A DNA stretch of 64,000 nt from Mesocentrotus franciscanus (lineage: Eukaryota > Echinodermata > Echinoidea > Camarodonta > Strongylocentrotidae): NCBI GenBank assembly GCA_037976565.1, contig CP137668.1, positions 2,562,261 through 2,626,260 of the forward strand, written 5' to 3'. A program made the position numbers and the translations under genes. The notes under the pieces were generated by a model. The model ran no database searches. It was given only the letters and a program-made list of their open reading frames with translations, and was not told where the DNA came from. Below are positions 41,969 through 56,721 of this stretch, piece after piece; within the stretch, counting starts at the first letter, position 1, and each line of letters begins with the position of its first letter.

Positions 41969-42197
41969 CCCTCTCCCTCTATATCTCTCTCCTTCTCTCC
42001 AAGCATGCATGCTGCAATGAGAGCCATGATGAGGGTTCTTCGATGATAAGACAGGCCAAGAGATGAGAGAATAGAATATCGGAAGAAAGCTATCTATGAC
42101 AAGGGTGGGTTACGATTCAATGGTATACAAAGTACAGTATTTCTATTATTCTACCATCCCTACATCTTTCATTTAATTTACCTCTCACCCATCATGT

Positions 42198-42420
42198 TCT
42201 CTCTCTCTCCCTCTCTCTCTCTCCCTCCCTTCTCTTTTTCTCCATCTCCTCCAGTCTCTTCTCTTCTTCTTCTTCTTTCTTTTTCTTCTTCTACTTTACT
42301 TCTCCCTCCACTCCCTTTGCCATATTTGCCGTTACGTGTATTTTTGTCTTCATCAGGATATTTCTCTCCATCCCCCCGTCTCTCTCTATCTCTCTCTCTC
42401 CCTCTATCTCTCTCTCTCTC

Positions 42421-42471
<51 letters not shown>

Positions 42472-42492
42472 TTCTATCCCTCCCTCTCTCTG
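42198..42492. repeat. CT-rich polypyrimidine tract
   Basis: Almost pure pyrimidine on the plus strand apart from about 42320-42360; upstream of the collagen-like gene. Confidence 0.9.
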
Positions 42493-44084
42493 TGAAGGAA
42501 TCTTATCAGTGGTTTGTAATTGATTAATCAATTTGTTGAATGCTTATCGAAACATATTATATTAGAGTTGTCCTAGCTCAACCCGAGGGGAAATAAGTTT
42601 AAGATGCTATAATAAGTTTAAGATGCTATTAGAAGAAGAAGAAAAAATATATAATTTTCATTTCAAATATTTTAACCACAGGTAATTTTTTCTATTTCGT
42701 AACTACAGTACAGTTTCAGAATTTAGAAGTTCATTCACATCACGTACATAATAGTTCAAGGTTAAGCTCCTGGAAACATGAAAAATGCTGTGAGCCTTTG
42801 ACTAATTTTGGGCATATGACCCTAGACAAAATCACTAACAAGAGTAATTACATGTTGTGGTTATTTTAGCCATTCGATTATTTCAAACTGCTGCATCAAT
42901 TCCTATAGTTTATTCTCTATGTTCATTAACCTACCTACGTAATTAATAATGAACAAGCAAAGCACTTTGTAGGATTAGTGGCGGATTCAGAACACTAAGC
43001 AATTTCAGAAAGGGGGGATAAGTGGGTAGCGCCACCGACTTGATTGCAATATGGTGCAAAGAAAGACGACCCCAGTAATAGAATATAACGTGAAAGGCAG
43101 GCCGGGGGCATTACTGGAGGAAGGGGGGATTTGACCCCCTCCTATATCCCCCTCCCCCCCCCATATTTGCCAGAATGTGAAGATGTTGTGTTATAGTAGT
43201 TCATTCACTTGAATCTCAATCCCAGGGTTGAGGATTAAAATCCAATAATGTTCTTTGGGAAGGCATGAGACCACGTTATTTTGTATTATTATTATTATTA
43301 TTATTATCATTATTATTATTATGTTCTGGCTGTAGTCGAGATGCAGAGTGTTCATTTCTACTCCAGTTTCATAGGGATTCATTTGTTAGAAACATTTCTG
43401 TTACTGCCCCTCCCATTTTAAGTGAAGTTTTACAGACAGCTTTGGATCCTACATCTTTTACATATTTCCAGGAGTTTCTTGGGAGGTGTTAAATTCGATG
43501 TTGTTCTTTTAAAACCTCAACACATAATTAACTTTTCTCACGTCTGTGAATACCATGGGATGATGGGGAGAGGGGTACCTGAATACCCCCCTTAGGCCTA
43601 CCCAGGGATACGCCCTGTCGATGCAAGCGATAGATTTCAAGTATCCGCCACGTGGGCTTGAGGCCAATTAGCTGAGGAGTGTGGAGAGAAATATCGACCG
43701 GTGTAAATTGAATCAAGAAATCAATATCTGCAGGATGCAGTCTCTCCACAAACCCAGCAGTCGTGGCAGCTATCTATCTCGCTGTCTCCAATTCTAGACG
43801 CTGTGTTTTCTTGCACGCGACTCTGCCATATATTAGCTATCTCTCTCTATCTCCCCCCGTCCCCCATTTTTAAAATTTCAGTTTGATTCATTCATTTATT
43901 TCACTACTATTGAAAAACCATACACATTCATATTCCCTCCCTGAATCCCTTTCCACCCCTCTCTCTCTCTCTCTGTCCCTCTCCCTGCGTGTCTCTCTGT
44001 CCATGTGTCCCCCCTTCCGTCCTTCCGACCCCCATCTCTCTTTCCCCTTCTCTACTTCCCCTTCTCTAATTCCCATCCCTTCTT

Positions 44085-44085
<1 letters not shown>
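42493..44085. other. Intergenic or 5' non-coding, no gene seen
   Basis: Upstream side of the collagen-like gene. Contains a 19-bp tandem (aataagtttaagatgctat, 42590-42630), an (ATT)n run near 43285-43322 and only unsupported short frames. Confidence 0.5.

Positions 44086-44140
<55 letters not shown>
44086..44140. repeat. CT microsatellite
   Basis: (CT)n ending in CACACA. Confidence 0.95.
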
Positions 44141-44145
<5 letters not shown>

Positions 44146-44274
44146 CTCCCTTTCTCTCGCTCATCATGTTTATCATGCCGATACTAACTGATCTCTTGAA
44201 TTTTAGTTGGCTGCAAACAGAGATAGATTGATATGGTAAGAAGACCGGACCCAACTTAGAGCTGATCCGCGGGT

Positions 44275-44321
44275 GGATGATGATGAAGACGATGATGCGG
44301 GTGGTGATCAAGATCATGATT

Positions 44322-44359
<38 letters not shown>

Positions 44360-44400
44360 AATCATCATCATCAATATGATGATGATCATGATGATGAGGA
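44275..44400. repeat. GAT/ATC trinucleotide tract
   Basis: (CAT)n core at about 44318-44362 flanked by GAT triplets. Confidence 0.9.
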
Positions 44401-46367
44401 GGGGAGGGTTAGGTGGAGTTGGAGGAGAAGAGGCGGACTATGATGAAAACTTAAGCCCAGCAAGTATTATCTTAGCCTATAGGATAGAAATTTCTTTTTT
44501 TCACTAAATACTCTTCAGTTATGCAACTGCATGTACTCGTGTATACTCCTCACAAACTATTTGGATACACATATATCAAGCAAGAATCCATTACAATTTC
44601 ATCGCTTTATGTTTGTTCAAAGTGAAGCAATGAAATAAAATGGAGACCAGCTGTCCTTCATTAGCTCTGTACAATAGATATCCCTCAATGCACTGTTAAA
44701 TGATATAAGATCCTTATGTTTACATAACTGAATCTCCACTGGATTAGTCAATATGTCATCGATCTTAAGTACAGTTCATTAAAATTCATAACGACATTTT
44801 CTAGTGCGCCCCTGGCTCTGCGCGGGACATATTAATTTTGACAATTTATTTATTGATGGGGTACTTAAATGTACATCTCCAATGATGTCACTCGGGTCAT
44901 TTTGCGTGTTTAAACTTTGCACCAAAGGAAACTTTCACACTGAACAATTCAGCTGCAAATGGATGCCGTATTACTATCGTGCACCTCCATATTGTGCGAA
45001 TGTACTTTGAAAACCTGAGCAGTTTTGCTCCAAATCTTGCGATCAAAAAAGTTCTATTTCATTTATTTAAAATGTATGTATATATATCAAGGTATTTCTC
45101 TATAAGTCTGAGGTAGCATTTACCTTTATCCATCATGTCTAAACAATAACCGCTGTGTAAGTAACTTTATTACATTATCATATCTTGCATTTCTATTAAC
45201 ATTTCATCTTCTAAAATAATGAGAAGAAACCATGTTGCCGTCAACAACAGTATGAGTTCATTCTCAAGTCAAAGATCATAAGTACTTTTGTTATAAACGA
45301 TTCAATGAAAGCGGTGAAAATATTCCAATTGATATAGCAGGTTATTGATGTTTTTTATTGAAATCATCTGTCTCATTTTCATCATTGTTCTGGGTCATTT
45401 TACCACCTATGCCTTCATTGTTAGTGAAACTATCAAATCAAGACGTCTTATCGATTATATTCCATCTAGCAGTAATATTTACTTTTCATGTTTCATCAAC
45501 ATCTTTATAATCACATGGTCATTTAACGAAATAAGACGGCCATCGAAATGAGACGGCCATGCATCGCAGCCATTGGGCGATGGAAGAACTTAATTTAATT
45601 TAATTTAATCTAATTTAATTAAGGAACTTTACATAACTCTCTTGATCTAAGGAGACACGAACGAACGATTTAACGAAATTCATGTGATAAATATAATAGA
45701 TCCCTTTCTTATTTCAAATTCTTCCGACCCTCGACGCTCTCTTACTGGTAGCATTTTGATTAAATATATAATAAACAAGTTCGGCCCTTTAAGGCATGCC
45801 CTGAATTTCTGGCTGTGCTGTGCATTAGGCTGAGCTAGTGTGTGCATGTCGGGTAGCCAATTAACTAGATTGATTTTCGCGACTCCAACTTACGGAAAAC
45901 TGGACTTGTTATTTGCCCCCGCGGTACTGTCTTCCCGCGAAATGGATTGATAACAAATACATTTAGATTATGGGTATGAGTAGAAATGCAGGGACTATCA
46001 AAGCCTAGATCAATATAGCTCAGAATCTAAATAAAACTATGTACCCTTTAACAAAATGGCAAACGTATATTGCAAATCATGTACCACACTTTTAATTTTT
46101 ATCACATCATTGAATATTAGTTTTAAATTTATACTGGTTACTAAAGCATAACAAGCGATCCTCCCTAAGCAATGAAAAAGACTTGTTTTTAGAAAAAAAA
46201 ACATTATAATGACAGTGAAATACTAATCGGAGATAGACAAACAAATAGAAGGAAAGGACACTCAGACAGAAAGAGACAATAAGTAGACAGGGAGAGAACA
46301 TACAGAGAGGGGGGGCAGAATAGGCAGGGAGAAAGAAGGAGAGAGAGGGAGAGGGGCGAGGGAGGGG

Positions 46368-46400
<33 letters not shown>

Positions 46401-49379
46401 GGGGTTCACACAGGAGCAGAAGGGGGGGGGGAGAAGGGACATTCTCAAAATATTAATATCATCCTTAGTCTTAAGCCACATTTGATCAAGGTGTGTTTAC
46501 TTTTATATCAGTATATCATGCCAGAATATATTGATTTTCAACAATAACTTAATTGACACCAACAAAAAAAGAAGAAGACAGAATAAGTCACTTAAGATAA
46601 ACCAATATTTTTATTTACAAATGCCAGGCCCAATTAATACGTAGAATTAATTCTAATGATTGTGTTCGTTGTGTTTAATTTATCTAAACAAGTTCGACGT
46701 CATTGAAAAAATTATGCTACGCACTCAGTGGGATAGCTTGTCTATATCTGTTATCATCCTTGGTTAATTAGCACAGTCCTACCATCATGAATGGTAATTA
46801 TAAAAACACACGGAGAGAACACAGACAATTGGAGGGGGTGAGATTAGAAGGACGATGACCCCTCCCCCACAAATAAAAAGAGTTGTATTGTGATTAAAGA
46901 TGTAACCAGACCATATTTTTTAATAAAAGAAGGAGGAATAGACTTGAATGGCCAGCCCCCCCCCCGGTCCCTCTCCCAACAGGCAATCACCCATGCCCAC
47001 AAACGCGCGCACACTCCCACACATACACGCACACAACATATCGGCTCACACTGTGAATATTAATAAGACTAGTAGAAAAACATTCAGACGAAGTACCTTT
47101 TCACAGGACGCCTGATTTTGAAATCTAATGTAGATGTTAACACAGTATAAAATCTAAAGAGAATACAGAAGTACATCCTGACATAATGATTAGTGGAGAA
47201 TTTGATATCTAGCAAAAGACTGTAAAAGGGGCGGGGCATTGCTGTATTAATATTTGCCTCTACTCGCAAAGTATATAATGTTTTTTGTTTATATATAATC
47301 CACGTGGTATTAGACCTTTAACGCCATGATTGAATTTAAAGTTGCTGTACTCACTTCTGTTTCGTACATGGTCGTGATGATAAGACTAACATCATTCTCT
47401 GCTAGCTGCCTCGTTGCGTTTTAACCTCAGATATCTACCTTATATTAATCATATTTATATTCCTTGAGATATCTGGTGGGTTAACTGTAAATTAAATATT
47501 CGCCAATGACATTAAATTGTCAGATGTAACAAATGAAGAAAAAAAGGATATTGTTGAAAGTATCAATATTTAACAGGTTGGAGAAGATGAAAAGCGAGAG
47601 AGAAAAGGTTAATATTGTGTAAGGATTCCGATTCGTCTTCGAAAGCAATCATTTTCAGAGAAATTTTCTCGGTGGAATGAAAATTTATGTGAAAGAACCA
47701 TTGTGTAATATTTATGAGACTATGCGTCTAGTCTATGCATTGATGTACATCAACATTAAAACCACTATACTGTTATACCATTAAAACATATCTACCGCTT
47801 CGTAATGAAGAACTAGAAACTGACGTCATACGATCGATGGTTTGCAAATGGGACTTACATCGGTATTAACGTCGTTAAAGGGCTAGTTTAACTTCTTTGG
47901 GCCCGGTCTACGTAAATATCAATCAAAATTGAAACAGACAACAGGATTTACATGAAAAATACAAACCCCTCGTTAAATTCCACTCTCTTCCTCTCTCAGG
48001 GGAAATTTGTTAGCCCATACATTAGAACAGAAAAGGAAATTTATATTGAATGATAATAACTTTGCTAACTTCTCTTTAACCTTTCAAAGCAGATTAAGAT
48101 GGATATATTGATATGGAATAGTAGTTTTCAGCATTTTTAGTACAAGCACCATAATTATTTGGACCAATACATGCATCTATACGAGACCAAGAAGTTAGTA
48201 TCTGGCGCGGATCCACGGGGGGCCCGATGGTCATTCACCGTCTGGCTGAGCCGCCGCTAAATATTTCCTCAAAAATTGGAGGAAAACAAAAAAATTAGTG
48301 CTCTTACCCCCTTATTCACCGGCTGGCCGATTCGCCGCTAAATATTTTCTCACGAATTGTGCCTGCCGCCCTGGATCCTGGTTAATCTTTTAGCCGACGA
48401 GAACTGGACTGCCACGGTGACATCCTTTTAGGTATTGATTAAGGCAGGCACAGTGTGATGACGTGCAGTCCACTACGTCGACGTGCAAATCTAAAAGTCC
48501 CTAGTATTATGAAGAGGACGGTGATGACGTGAATAACATGTCACAGATTAATCAATGTCATTGAGTAGATTACATTTGTTCCTGGAAACGCACATTGCAG
48601 TGTATTACAGTTTATGACCTTTGAGTCCAACGGTGTTTTTTTTTATTCATAGTGATTCGCAGCACAGTATACTGTTCATCTCTTTCTTCTAATTAAAAAG
48701 ACCTATATTAATATTTTAAAAAACATACCTCAACTGTTTGTAGTCGTTATATAAACGAATTCTCAAGAACATTTTTTAAAGCATGCTCATGGACGGACGT
48801 TATTCACCCACCTCGATATTTAAGAACCGATTTTATGAGCATTTGCTGAGGATGTCCAAAATAGCAAGGCATGTATTTAAAAAGACCCTCAGTTGTTTAT
48901 CTTGGTCCAATTTAAAATATTTAGAGTGTATAAATCGATGGGAAAATAGTGTTATCAACTTATCACTGCAATCACATTTTCATTACACAGAATTCATCAC
49001 AAAGTATAGGTATAACAACAACAATTTTAACATTTGTTGCACTGCTGCTCCGATCCCAGCGATTCCAACCAAACCTCATCCTATACCCCCATCGTATTAT
49101 GAAGCTAGCCCTTACATCTTCCAAGCTCGTATATTTTACGACACTATCTGATTATCTGCAGTAGTTCAAGTACAACATAGCGGAGTGTTGGTGATAAATC
49201 ATTGGTCTTAGGAAGCTCTTGGACAGCCGGGCTCTAACATGACGAATGGATCGTTCATATCTCAACGAGTTGACTTCATAAATGAATAACCTAATTCCTT
49301 CTCTAGGCACAATTCGATTTGGTAAATTTAAAGCAAAACGAGAACCGTGTTATATTCAAAGAATAAATATTTCTCATGT
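44401..49379. other. Gene-poor stretch
   Basis: No convincing exon on either strand. Noted contents: (TTTAA)-type tandem at about 45588-45620, GA-rich tract 46318-46400, a CpG-containing duplicated block at 48233-48360. Confidence 0.5.
48233..48360. repeat. Two direct copies of a 40-bp block, 81 bp apart
   Basis: attcaccgtctggctgagcc followed by gccgctaaatatttcctca at 48233 recurs as attcaccggctggccgattc followed by gccgctaaatattttctca at 48314. Confidence 0.8.
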
Positions 49380-49605
49380 TCGTCTCTTCTTTTTCTTTTT
49401 TTCTTCTCCTCCTTCTTCTTTCCCTCTTCCTTCCTCTTCTCCTCCTCTTCCTCCTCCTCCTCTTCCCCTTTTTACCTTCTTCTTCTTCTTCTTCTTCTTC
49501 TTCTTCTTCTTCTTCTTCTTCTTCTTCTTCTTCTTCTTCTTCTCCTTCTCCTTCTCCTTCCCATCCTCCTCCTCCTCCTCCTCCTCTTCTTCTTCTTCTT
49601 CTTTA
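49380..49605. repeat. TTC/CTT/CCT polypyrimidine tract
   Basis: About 225 bp of almost pure pyrimidine with a long (TTC)n core; the open frames over it are artefacts. Confidence 0.95.
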
Positions 49606-50722
49606 TCCTGTTAGCTTGGGGTTTTTGCTCTTTTTATAATCTCTGTTGGCATATTTCACAATCTAATGCCCGGTATTTTACTATAACCTTGTCAATAATC
49701 TGGAAATCTAAGGACTACATTTGATTGGTTGCTGACTGTGGAAAGGTTTTCTGCTAATTGTGGGCATATTTGGTTTAACATCCCCCATGAAAGTGTTCTA
49801 GCAACGTCCCTACGCCTAGTAAGCAGATTTGACAAGAAAATATGAAATAAAATAAATCACACACAAACAAATTAATATGCGCAATATATACATGTACATG
49901 TATTTCATGTTTTGATATGTACGTGTCTCCTTTAATATCGAAACAAATGTAAAGATATTAAAAATGCATGGAAATAATATCAGAATGAGGATGATTAATG
50001 TCCCCTGATAAATTTTCATATAGAGTACGTGGGCCGAGAAAACTACACGTCCATGACGAGATTACAATGCCATATTACAAACAACGTATAGGGTGTGACA
50101 ATTCTTTCGTTCATCGTCAGATTTCCTGAAAACTATTGTACTAAATTTTAGTTTTAATTATTTCTTTTTAATACATGCGTATATGTGATAAATATGTGTC
50201 GATGAGAAATTGTTTATCATTTTAAAAAAAATAACGGATTTATTATGAAATATGGAATGCAAGTGACATGACTTCAGGAAAACGTGAATGGAAGAAAATC
50301 ACCTTATGTCAAAGTTGGTTTACCCTCATTATACGCTTTTTAACAAATTAAATCTAACATGTAGTAAAAAAAGAAAAAAAAGAATAGTGTTTCGAAAGCA
50401 GAGGCGAATCCACAATCTTTAATCAGGGCATGGGAAAGGGCGCATAATTTAACGTGGGCAAGATATTGGATTTTCCCTCTTTTCCAGATCCACAACAGAA
50501 AATTTAAACAATAGAATTTCATGGAATTTAATCATAAATCATGTTTATGTAAATGCGAATCCAGGAGATTCTAATATTCGTCAAGAAATACTGCTCAGAA
50601 GTTATTCTTTAATAATCAGTAAAATGTGAGCTCCTGGGGGAACATCCCGACGGAATAAGGACGAACCGTATAATTATGTTCGGCCTTCGTGCGAAAAATT
50701 GTTTCATTTTGCTTTTCTCAAC

Positions 50723-51175
50723 TATGACCCCGTTCTCACTCACTTTGAAAGTGGTCTTAGTTAGACCGCTCCAGAGGAACGGGTCTTGAGGAACGGTTTG
50801 CGAGGGTTCACACTCCGAGCAGTTTTTTATGGCTCAAACCGCTCCACGAGTCAAAGTGGTCTTGTTGCTATGGCAGCTCAGGTCAGCGGGTAAATTTTTC
50901 GCGCGCGGAATACTAAGCGTATGTACCGTACTACATGTTTCGCGTGCAACGTCACTAGACCACTTCCGTTCAAAGTACGCTTCCGTTCACACTCGTTAGA
51001 GCGCTCCAAACCGCTCTTAATAAGACCTCAAGACCACCTCCCGAGGTGGTCTTCTGAGCGGTCCAGAAGTCCACTTCCTGGACCACTTTGACCGTTCTCA
51101 CTCACCTAAGAACCGCTCCTGAGGAACGGGTCTTAGTTAGACCGCTCCAACGAAGTGAGTGAGAACGGGGTCATA
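50723..51175. mobile_element. 450-bp terminal-inverted-repeat element
   Basis: tatgaccccgttctcactca followed by ctt at 50724 is exactly inverted at the right end (aagtgagtgagaacggggtc followed by ata, to 51175). The interior repeats the motifs gtggtcttagttagaccgct and gaggaacgggtctt in direct and inverse forms. A non-autonomous DNA transposon; no open frame of note. Confidence 0.88.
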
Positions 51176-54100
51176 TCGATCATTTATTAATCCGTTCTCT
51201 CTTTATGCTCTCTATCGTTCTGTCTATCTATAGCCTTCTCTCTCTCGTAGTCTCTCACTCTCTCTTTATATACCTCTCCCAATTTCGTCTTAACCAATAC
51301 TTTTATTTTCAATTTTTTTCTAATCTCTCTGATTTCAATGTTTATCATTTTGCCTCGTTTTCAATCCTCTATCTTGTTACCAGCTTGCAAAAAGCACACC
51401 TTATATTGGTTATCTTGAGACTCCTAGCATATTGACATTGTTTGAAAGATATTGGTTTGAATCAGCTTGGCTTTAGAAAGAGCGCCTCTCTATAACGATC
51501 AAATGGTGACTATTATGTGTTTATTCTTGAATTCGCTCCAGATGATTTCAGATCAAACCATTATCATATTTGTACTATCATGCACGATATTTATCCATCA
51601 AAAACAGTAAACTAATAAATATAAAGATTAAACTGACCATATGATAACTGAGCTGGAGAAACGGTTGAAATAGACAAATGCTGAATTAGTATAAGCTCTG
51701 TTTTGACGATACTTGTCCCGTGGCAGTGCGATAATTACATAGGTTCGATATAAAATTAGTGCACTCAACTCGCATTACACCTCGTCCTAGATATGAATGT
51801 AGCCAATCCATTACTCGAGCTCTTTAATTGATTCTATTCCATCTAAAAAGGGGACTAACTTATCATCAATAGACAGGCCCTGTTAACGTTGAGAGATCAT
51901 GGATATTGACGCGTGTACTATAAATGATAATTAAGCCCACCGAGCTTCAGTGGATCACGGCTTCTAATTGTGGACATTTCCCATTTAAATTCTAATCCAA
52001 TTTTAAGCCTGGGATAACTTCTCGTAATATTTAGGGTGTATTTTTAGAATTTGTACTTTATTTACTGTTTTAGAGGGTAGCGATATTTACAGAGTTACTT
52101 AAGGGAAATATTTAAAATTTAAAAATATGATTAGTCCGTTTAGCTTTACCGGCATTATTCGATCGAAATGTGATGACGTCCATTCCAAATTTGCATTAAT
52201 AAAATAATGCTTATTATGGTATGAGTTTACTTTCGGTCATTAGAGACAGGCACATTGCGGGAAGAGATTGAAAATGACTGAGAGCAGAGGGACTGAATAT
52301 ATATCTCTACATGCACTATTGATAAACAGAACTTATTTCATGGCCTTGCACGTCCAGTCGTTAATGCATCAAGTTATAAAAAGCACAATATTCAATTTTC
52401 ACATGAAGATGAAAGGATAAGCATTGTACTTTAAGCCTTTCTAAAATGCTTGAAAAATAGTTTCAAGCAAATCAATTATCGACTAAATGTGCTTAAAATC
52501 GTCACTGTTAAATATATTGATGTTATTTCCTGTAAATAGCCTTTAACAACCCTTGGGACCTCAAATATTATTGATGGTATTTTACTTCTTTTCTTTTCGT
52601 TTTCTCATCAACTCCTTTTCCTTCCCAAGTTCCTTTTTACATTTCCTTGCATAGGTCTTCACATCTATGTCATTGTTGCTCCTAGCATCATTGCTCTCCA
52701 GTCTCATCCTATCTCTTTAGGTCTCCATCCCATCTTACAGTGTTCCTTCTTGAAAACACTCGAGAGCAAAAGACAAGAGCGTAGCATAGAGTCAAGTCCT
52801 TACATCAATACACACCTGCTAATATTCACGTCTGTTAATTTGACTATTCAGCTTCGAATTTATCAGAACCTTTAAGGGGAGATCAAACAGCGAATGGAGA
52901 TCGGAATTATTTTAAACAAAATGTTTCTCGTTAAAAATGAAGAGGATATTTTTAACCCTTTTCTTGATATTTCTATTTTTGTGTCAATACCTGAATTAGC
53001 AAATATGCCTGCTTATTACAAAGCAAAACCTTTAGGTATCTTCACATTCGTTTGACTAATTGGCAATAAATGTTATCTTAATTCATGACAAGTACCACAC
53101 TGTCGAATAAGATAAGAATATGAAAGCAAGTGAACGATGCAGGAGACAGAAAAATGTATAATGTGAGATACACCAGGCAGGCCATCCACTCACCCATTCT
53201 CTTCTATACAAAATAAAGCCTTGCATATATACTAAAGAAATATTTTAAATCCATTTATTGCATGCACTTTCAATCTCGCCTGTCGATCAACGAAACAACA
53301 CAGTCATACAACATAACCTTTGAAATCTTTGAGATGGCAATTAAAGAAACAGGTGCCCTTTCTGACTTTTAAAGAATCTTCCTCGTTTTATGTGTTCTGT
53401 TTTAAACAAAAGCTGTAGGAAGGGACCTTGTAATGTAAGGAACACACATGCTGACATATACATAACGAGATTAGCACGTACCCAAATTCGACCGTAACTC
53501 AATCAATTTGCACACGTTATAAGAACAAGATATAGGGAAAGATACGAAAGAGACAGACAGAGACAGAGACAGGCAGAGAGCAGGATAGAGAGAGAGAGAG
53601 AGCAATAAAGAGAGTAAGACACCAGATCGTAAAGAAAATGAAAAATATGGACTTACATAATGAACATGCAGAGAGAGAAAGAGACATACACCCCAAAAAT
53701 AGTGTTTGATAAACAGATAAATAAAGATAAACAGAATACAGCTATAAAAACTATTGAAGTGAGGAAGACCGCAAAGGAAAGATGGGAGAGAAAGAGTGAA
53801 GGAAAGATAGAGGAAGAGGGAGGGGAAGAGGAGGGAAAGTGAAATAGAGAGAGATAGGGGTGGGAAAGTGAAAAGGGGAGAGAGAGAGAGAGAGAGAGCG
53901 CGCTCGCAAGAATAGAACAAATGCATCAAATACCAAATACATGTATATAGATAGCAGATACGAATAGAGTTGGCGTGCATGGAGCAAGAACGTGTCTACG
54001 ATATGTGTACTTTTAATTTGGTCCACGGTCTTTCCGTCGACTAGCCATGAATATTCGGAGTCCCACTGAAGGAGCTCTGTGTAAGTCCGTTATGATAATC

Positions 54101-55589
54101 AGTGATACTAGAATTTTTGGAGCCAATTATCACACTGTAAAGTCACCGTAATAAAGACGACAGACCGATACTTCATCTTATGCAACTTGATATGATACCT
54201 GTGCTAAATATGAAATTTACAAATAGCAGAATATGAAGTCTTGAAACGTTGTAGAAATCCACAGAGCAGAAATATAATAATCACACAAATAGAATTAGAA
54301 TTTACATTGCGGATTTAAATTATTTAAGAAACTGAAAGTACAACTTTGGGTCGACAAAGGAAGGAAATAACATTTAGCCGGCAAGTTGGTCGATAGGGAA
54401 TTGCTCCCAAAACATAATAATATATGCCAGTTTAAGGAGGACCCTGAAATGGCATCATATTTCTACTTGAGGCTGCATTTGCTGAGTAGTTCTTTGACTT
54501 ATGACGATTCGCATTTGCAAAGATGGAATGTCATTTTTTTTTTTTTAAACACAGAGTGGTATGCACGTTCGTCACTTCATTCAACATTGAGATACATAAT
54601 CGAGGTAAAAAGAATCAACTTATGTGAATCTTTATCATGGCTTCTTTTTCGGGACTTTAACAGCAGAGTCACTTCTATTGATTCGCTATACAAAACATTC
54701 TGACAGGATTGTAAAACATGCTTTGAAACGAGGTCACGATAATAAAGCAATCGCATTATTTTCTTTGAAGATGCTTTAATGTGTTTACCAAATAGGTAAA
54801 CAAGGGTAGTTTGTTCGCTATATGAGAGAAAGGGAAAGAAAGTTAGAGAGAGAGAGAGAGAGAGCGAGAGAGAGCGATAGAGAGAGAGGGATAAATGTCA
54901 CAGTTTTTTTTCTCCCCTAAAGTAGTATATTTGATACATTATGTATTATGTACTCTGTTAGTTTCTGGTAATTCATTTTCCAATAAGTGTCATGTCATTG
55001 CGCCTTTTAAAATCCTCTGATTCCCCCTGACTTTCCAGCATAAACCGTAAAAAGCAAGTTGTTAGAATTATCAAAAGAACTTTACGATTACTCCTAAAAA
55101 CGAGATGGCAATGATTCATTTTGGAAACCCATTTTACCGAATCATGCCTATACAACATAAAAATCATCATATCATACTCCCTTCTTATTAAACTCAAATA
55201 ATAATATCAATTACAGCAGGGTTGCATATTCTCTGAATCATCAAAGTGTTTACATCATCGGGATAATGTTGGGCTTGGGTGTATTAATGCTAAGGAATTT
55301 CATCTTTGGAATGATAAATCTGAACACATCCATTTCTTGACAGGTAAATAAGATCTTGAAACGAATGTAATTCTGAGTATCCCCGACGTGCTCCGCAGAG
55401 CTTTGGGGAGTTTATTTTGGCGGGAAAGATTACACCAAGTAAATATCAAAAAGATTCTTGACTCGGTCGCTGCCTGCCCCAAGGGCTGAATACTCAAGAG
55501 TGGAGCGAGTGAGATAGTGGCGTTTATGTCTGGCTAGATATACTTGTATGGGTAAGACACAGAGAGCAAATGAACGAGATGGAATGCGG

Positions 55590-55632
<43 letters not shown>

Positions 55633-56560
55633 GAAAGAAATTGATATATTTGTTTAAATTGTGATCGTGAATTTTGGGTTTGTTTTAAATATTACTAAAC
55701 GAGAATAGAATAGTACGAAGTCATGAGAGACAGACAATCAACTGAGATGTAAAGTATTAAGATCACTCTGCCGAATAACAGCCCTAATTATCTAAACAAA
55801 TTTGCTTTTCTTAGAGTTTTCCTTACCTTGAAATAAAATTACATTAAATAAATGTAAAACGGTACACCTATGTATTTAGGAAGCGCCTCTGTGTTCCGAG
55901 AACAAATTTAGTATCAGTGTGTTTGGTACTTGAATTGGTAATCAAATATAGAGATACGCTCTTCCAGCGCGAGAAGAACTTTGGTAACTATGGTAACCAA
56001 GGAAGAGACAACTCTCTTAACACTATTTGCAGTCGAATGGAAAGAAGTGGGGTTGATAAGAGCGCCGGCAGTGCCAAGAGATAGTAGAAGAGAAGATTCG
56101 GTTTGTATTTAAGATGAAGTCGTTAAGTATATCAGGTGTTGCTATACGACATGATGTGAGAATAGAAAGAAAATATTTTTCGTTTTATTCGTTTTGTTTT
56201 CGCTTTTTCTTTGCTGTTAAATTTGACGAAATTGATCCACGATCATTGTGATGTCTATTGAATAACTTCCTGTAGAATATAGTGCCGAATGATAACAACT
56301 CAATAGCTGTATTAGCTATTCTTTAGGTCGTAAAATGAGCAGATGATTTTATCAAGAATTAATAGCATGATAATACATGAGATACAATATACAATATTTA
56401 ATATTTGAAGAGCTTGGACTATTTGTGTATAAATATATATCAGTCACGGAAATTAAACAAAATCTTATAACCATAAGATGTAATTCGATGTTTCTTTACA
56501 TCCGCATGAGTGGTAACCACATTCCTATATAGGTGAAGCACATCATATGATACACATATC
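51176..56560. other. Gene-poor stretch
   Basis: No supported gene. Holds GA tracts at about 53880-53900, 54846-54888 and 55596-55629 and scattered short frames without domain similarity. Confidence 0.5.
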
Positions 56561-56721
56561 TGGGCCCCGTCTTGTAAACAGTTGCGATTAATCGTAACTT
56601 ATTTGCGCTTGATATCAATCGCAACTATGTACATAAGAGATAGGAGACTGCAAACTTGCGATTGATTGGAGGACTTGCGATTGATTCGGATCAATCGCTA
56701 CTCTTTATAAGACGGGGCCCA
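56561..56721. mobile_element. 161-bp terminal-inverted-repeat element (MITE)
   Basis: tgggccccgtcttgtaaa at the left end is mirrored by tttataagacggggccca at the right end, with one mismatch. Internal copies of ttgcgattgatt and caatcgcaa form further inverted matches. Non-coding. Confidence 0.9.

Noticed and set aside
44804..45010. 68-codon frame with four cysteines
   Set aside because: No splice context, signal peptide or family match.
53471..53980. 169-codon minus-strand frame
   Set aside because: Built largely on a GA/CT-rich tract (Leu/Ser runs); no recognisable domain.
55300..55497. 65-codon minus-strand frame in a slightly GC-richer patch
   Set aside because: No recognisable motif and no neighbouring exon in phase.
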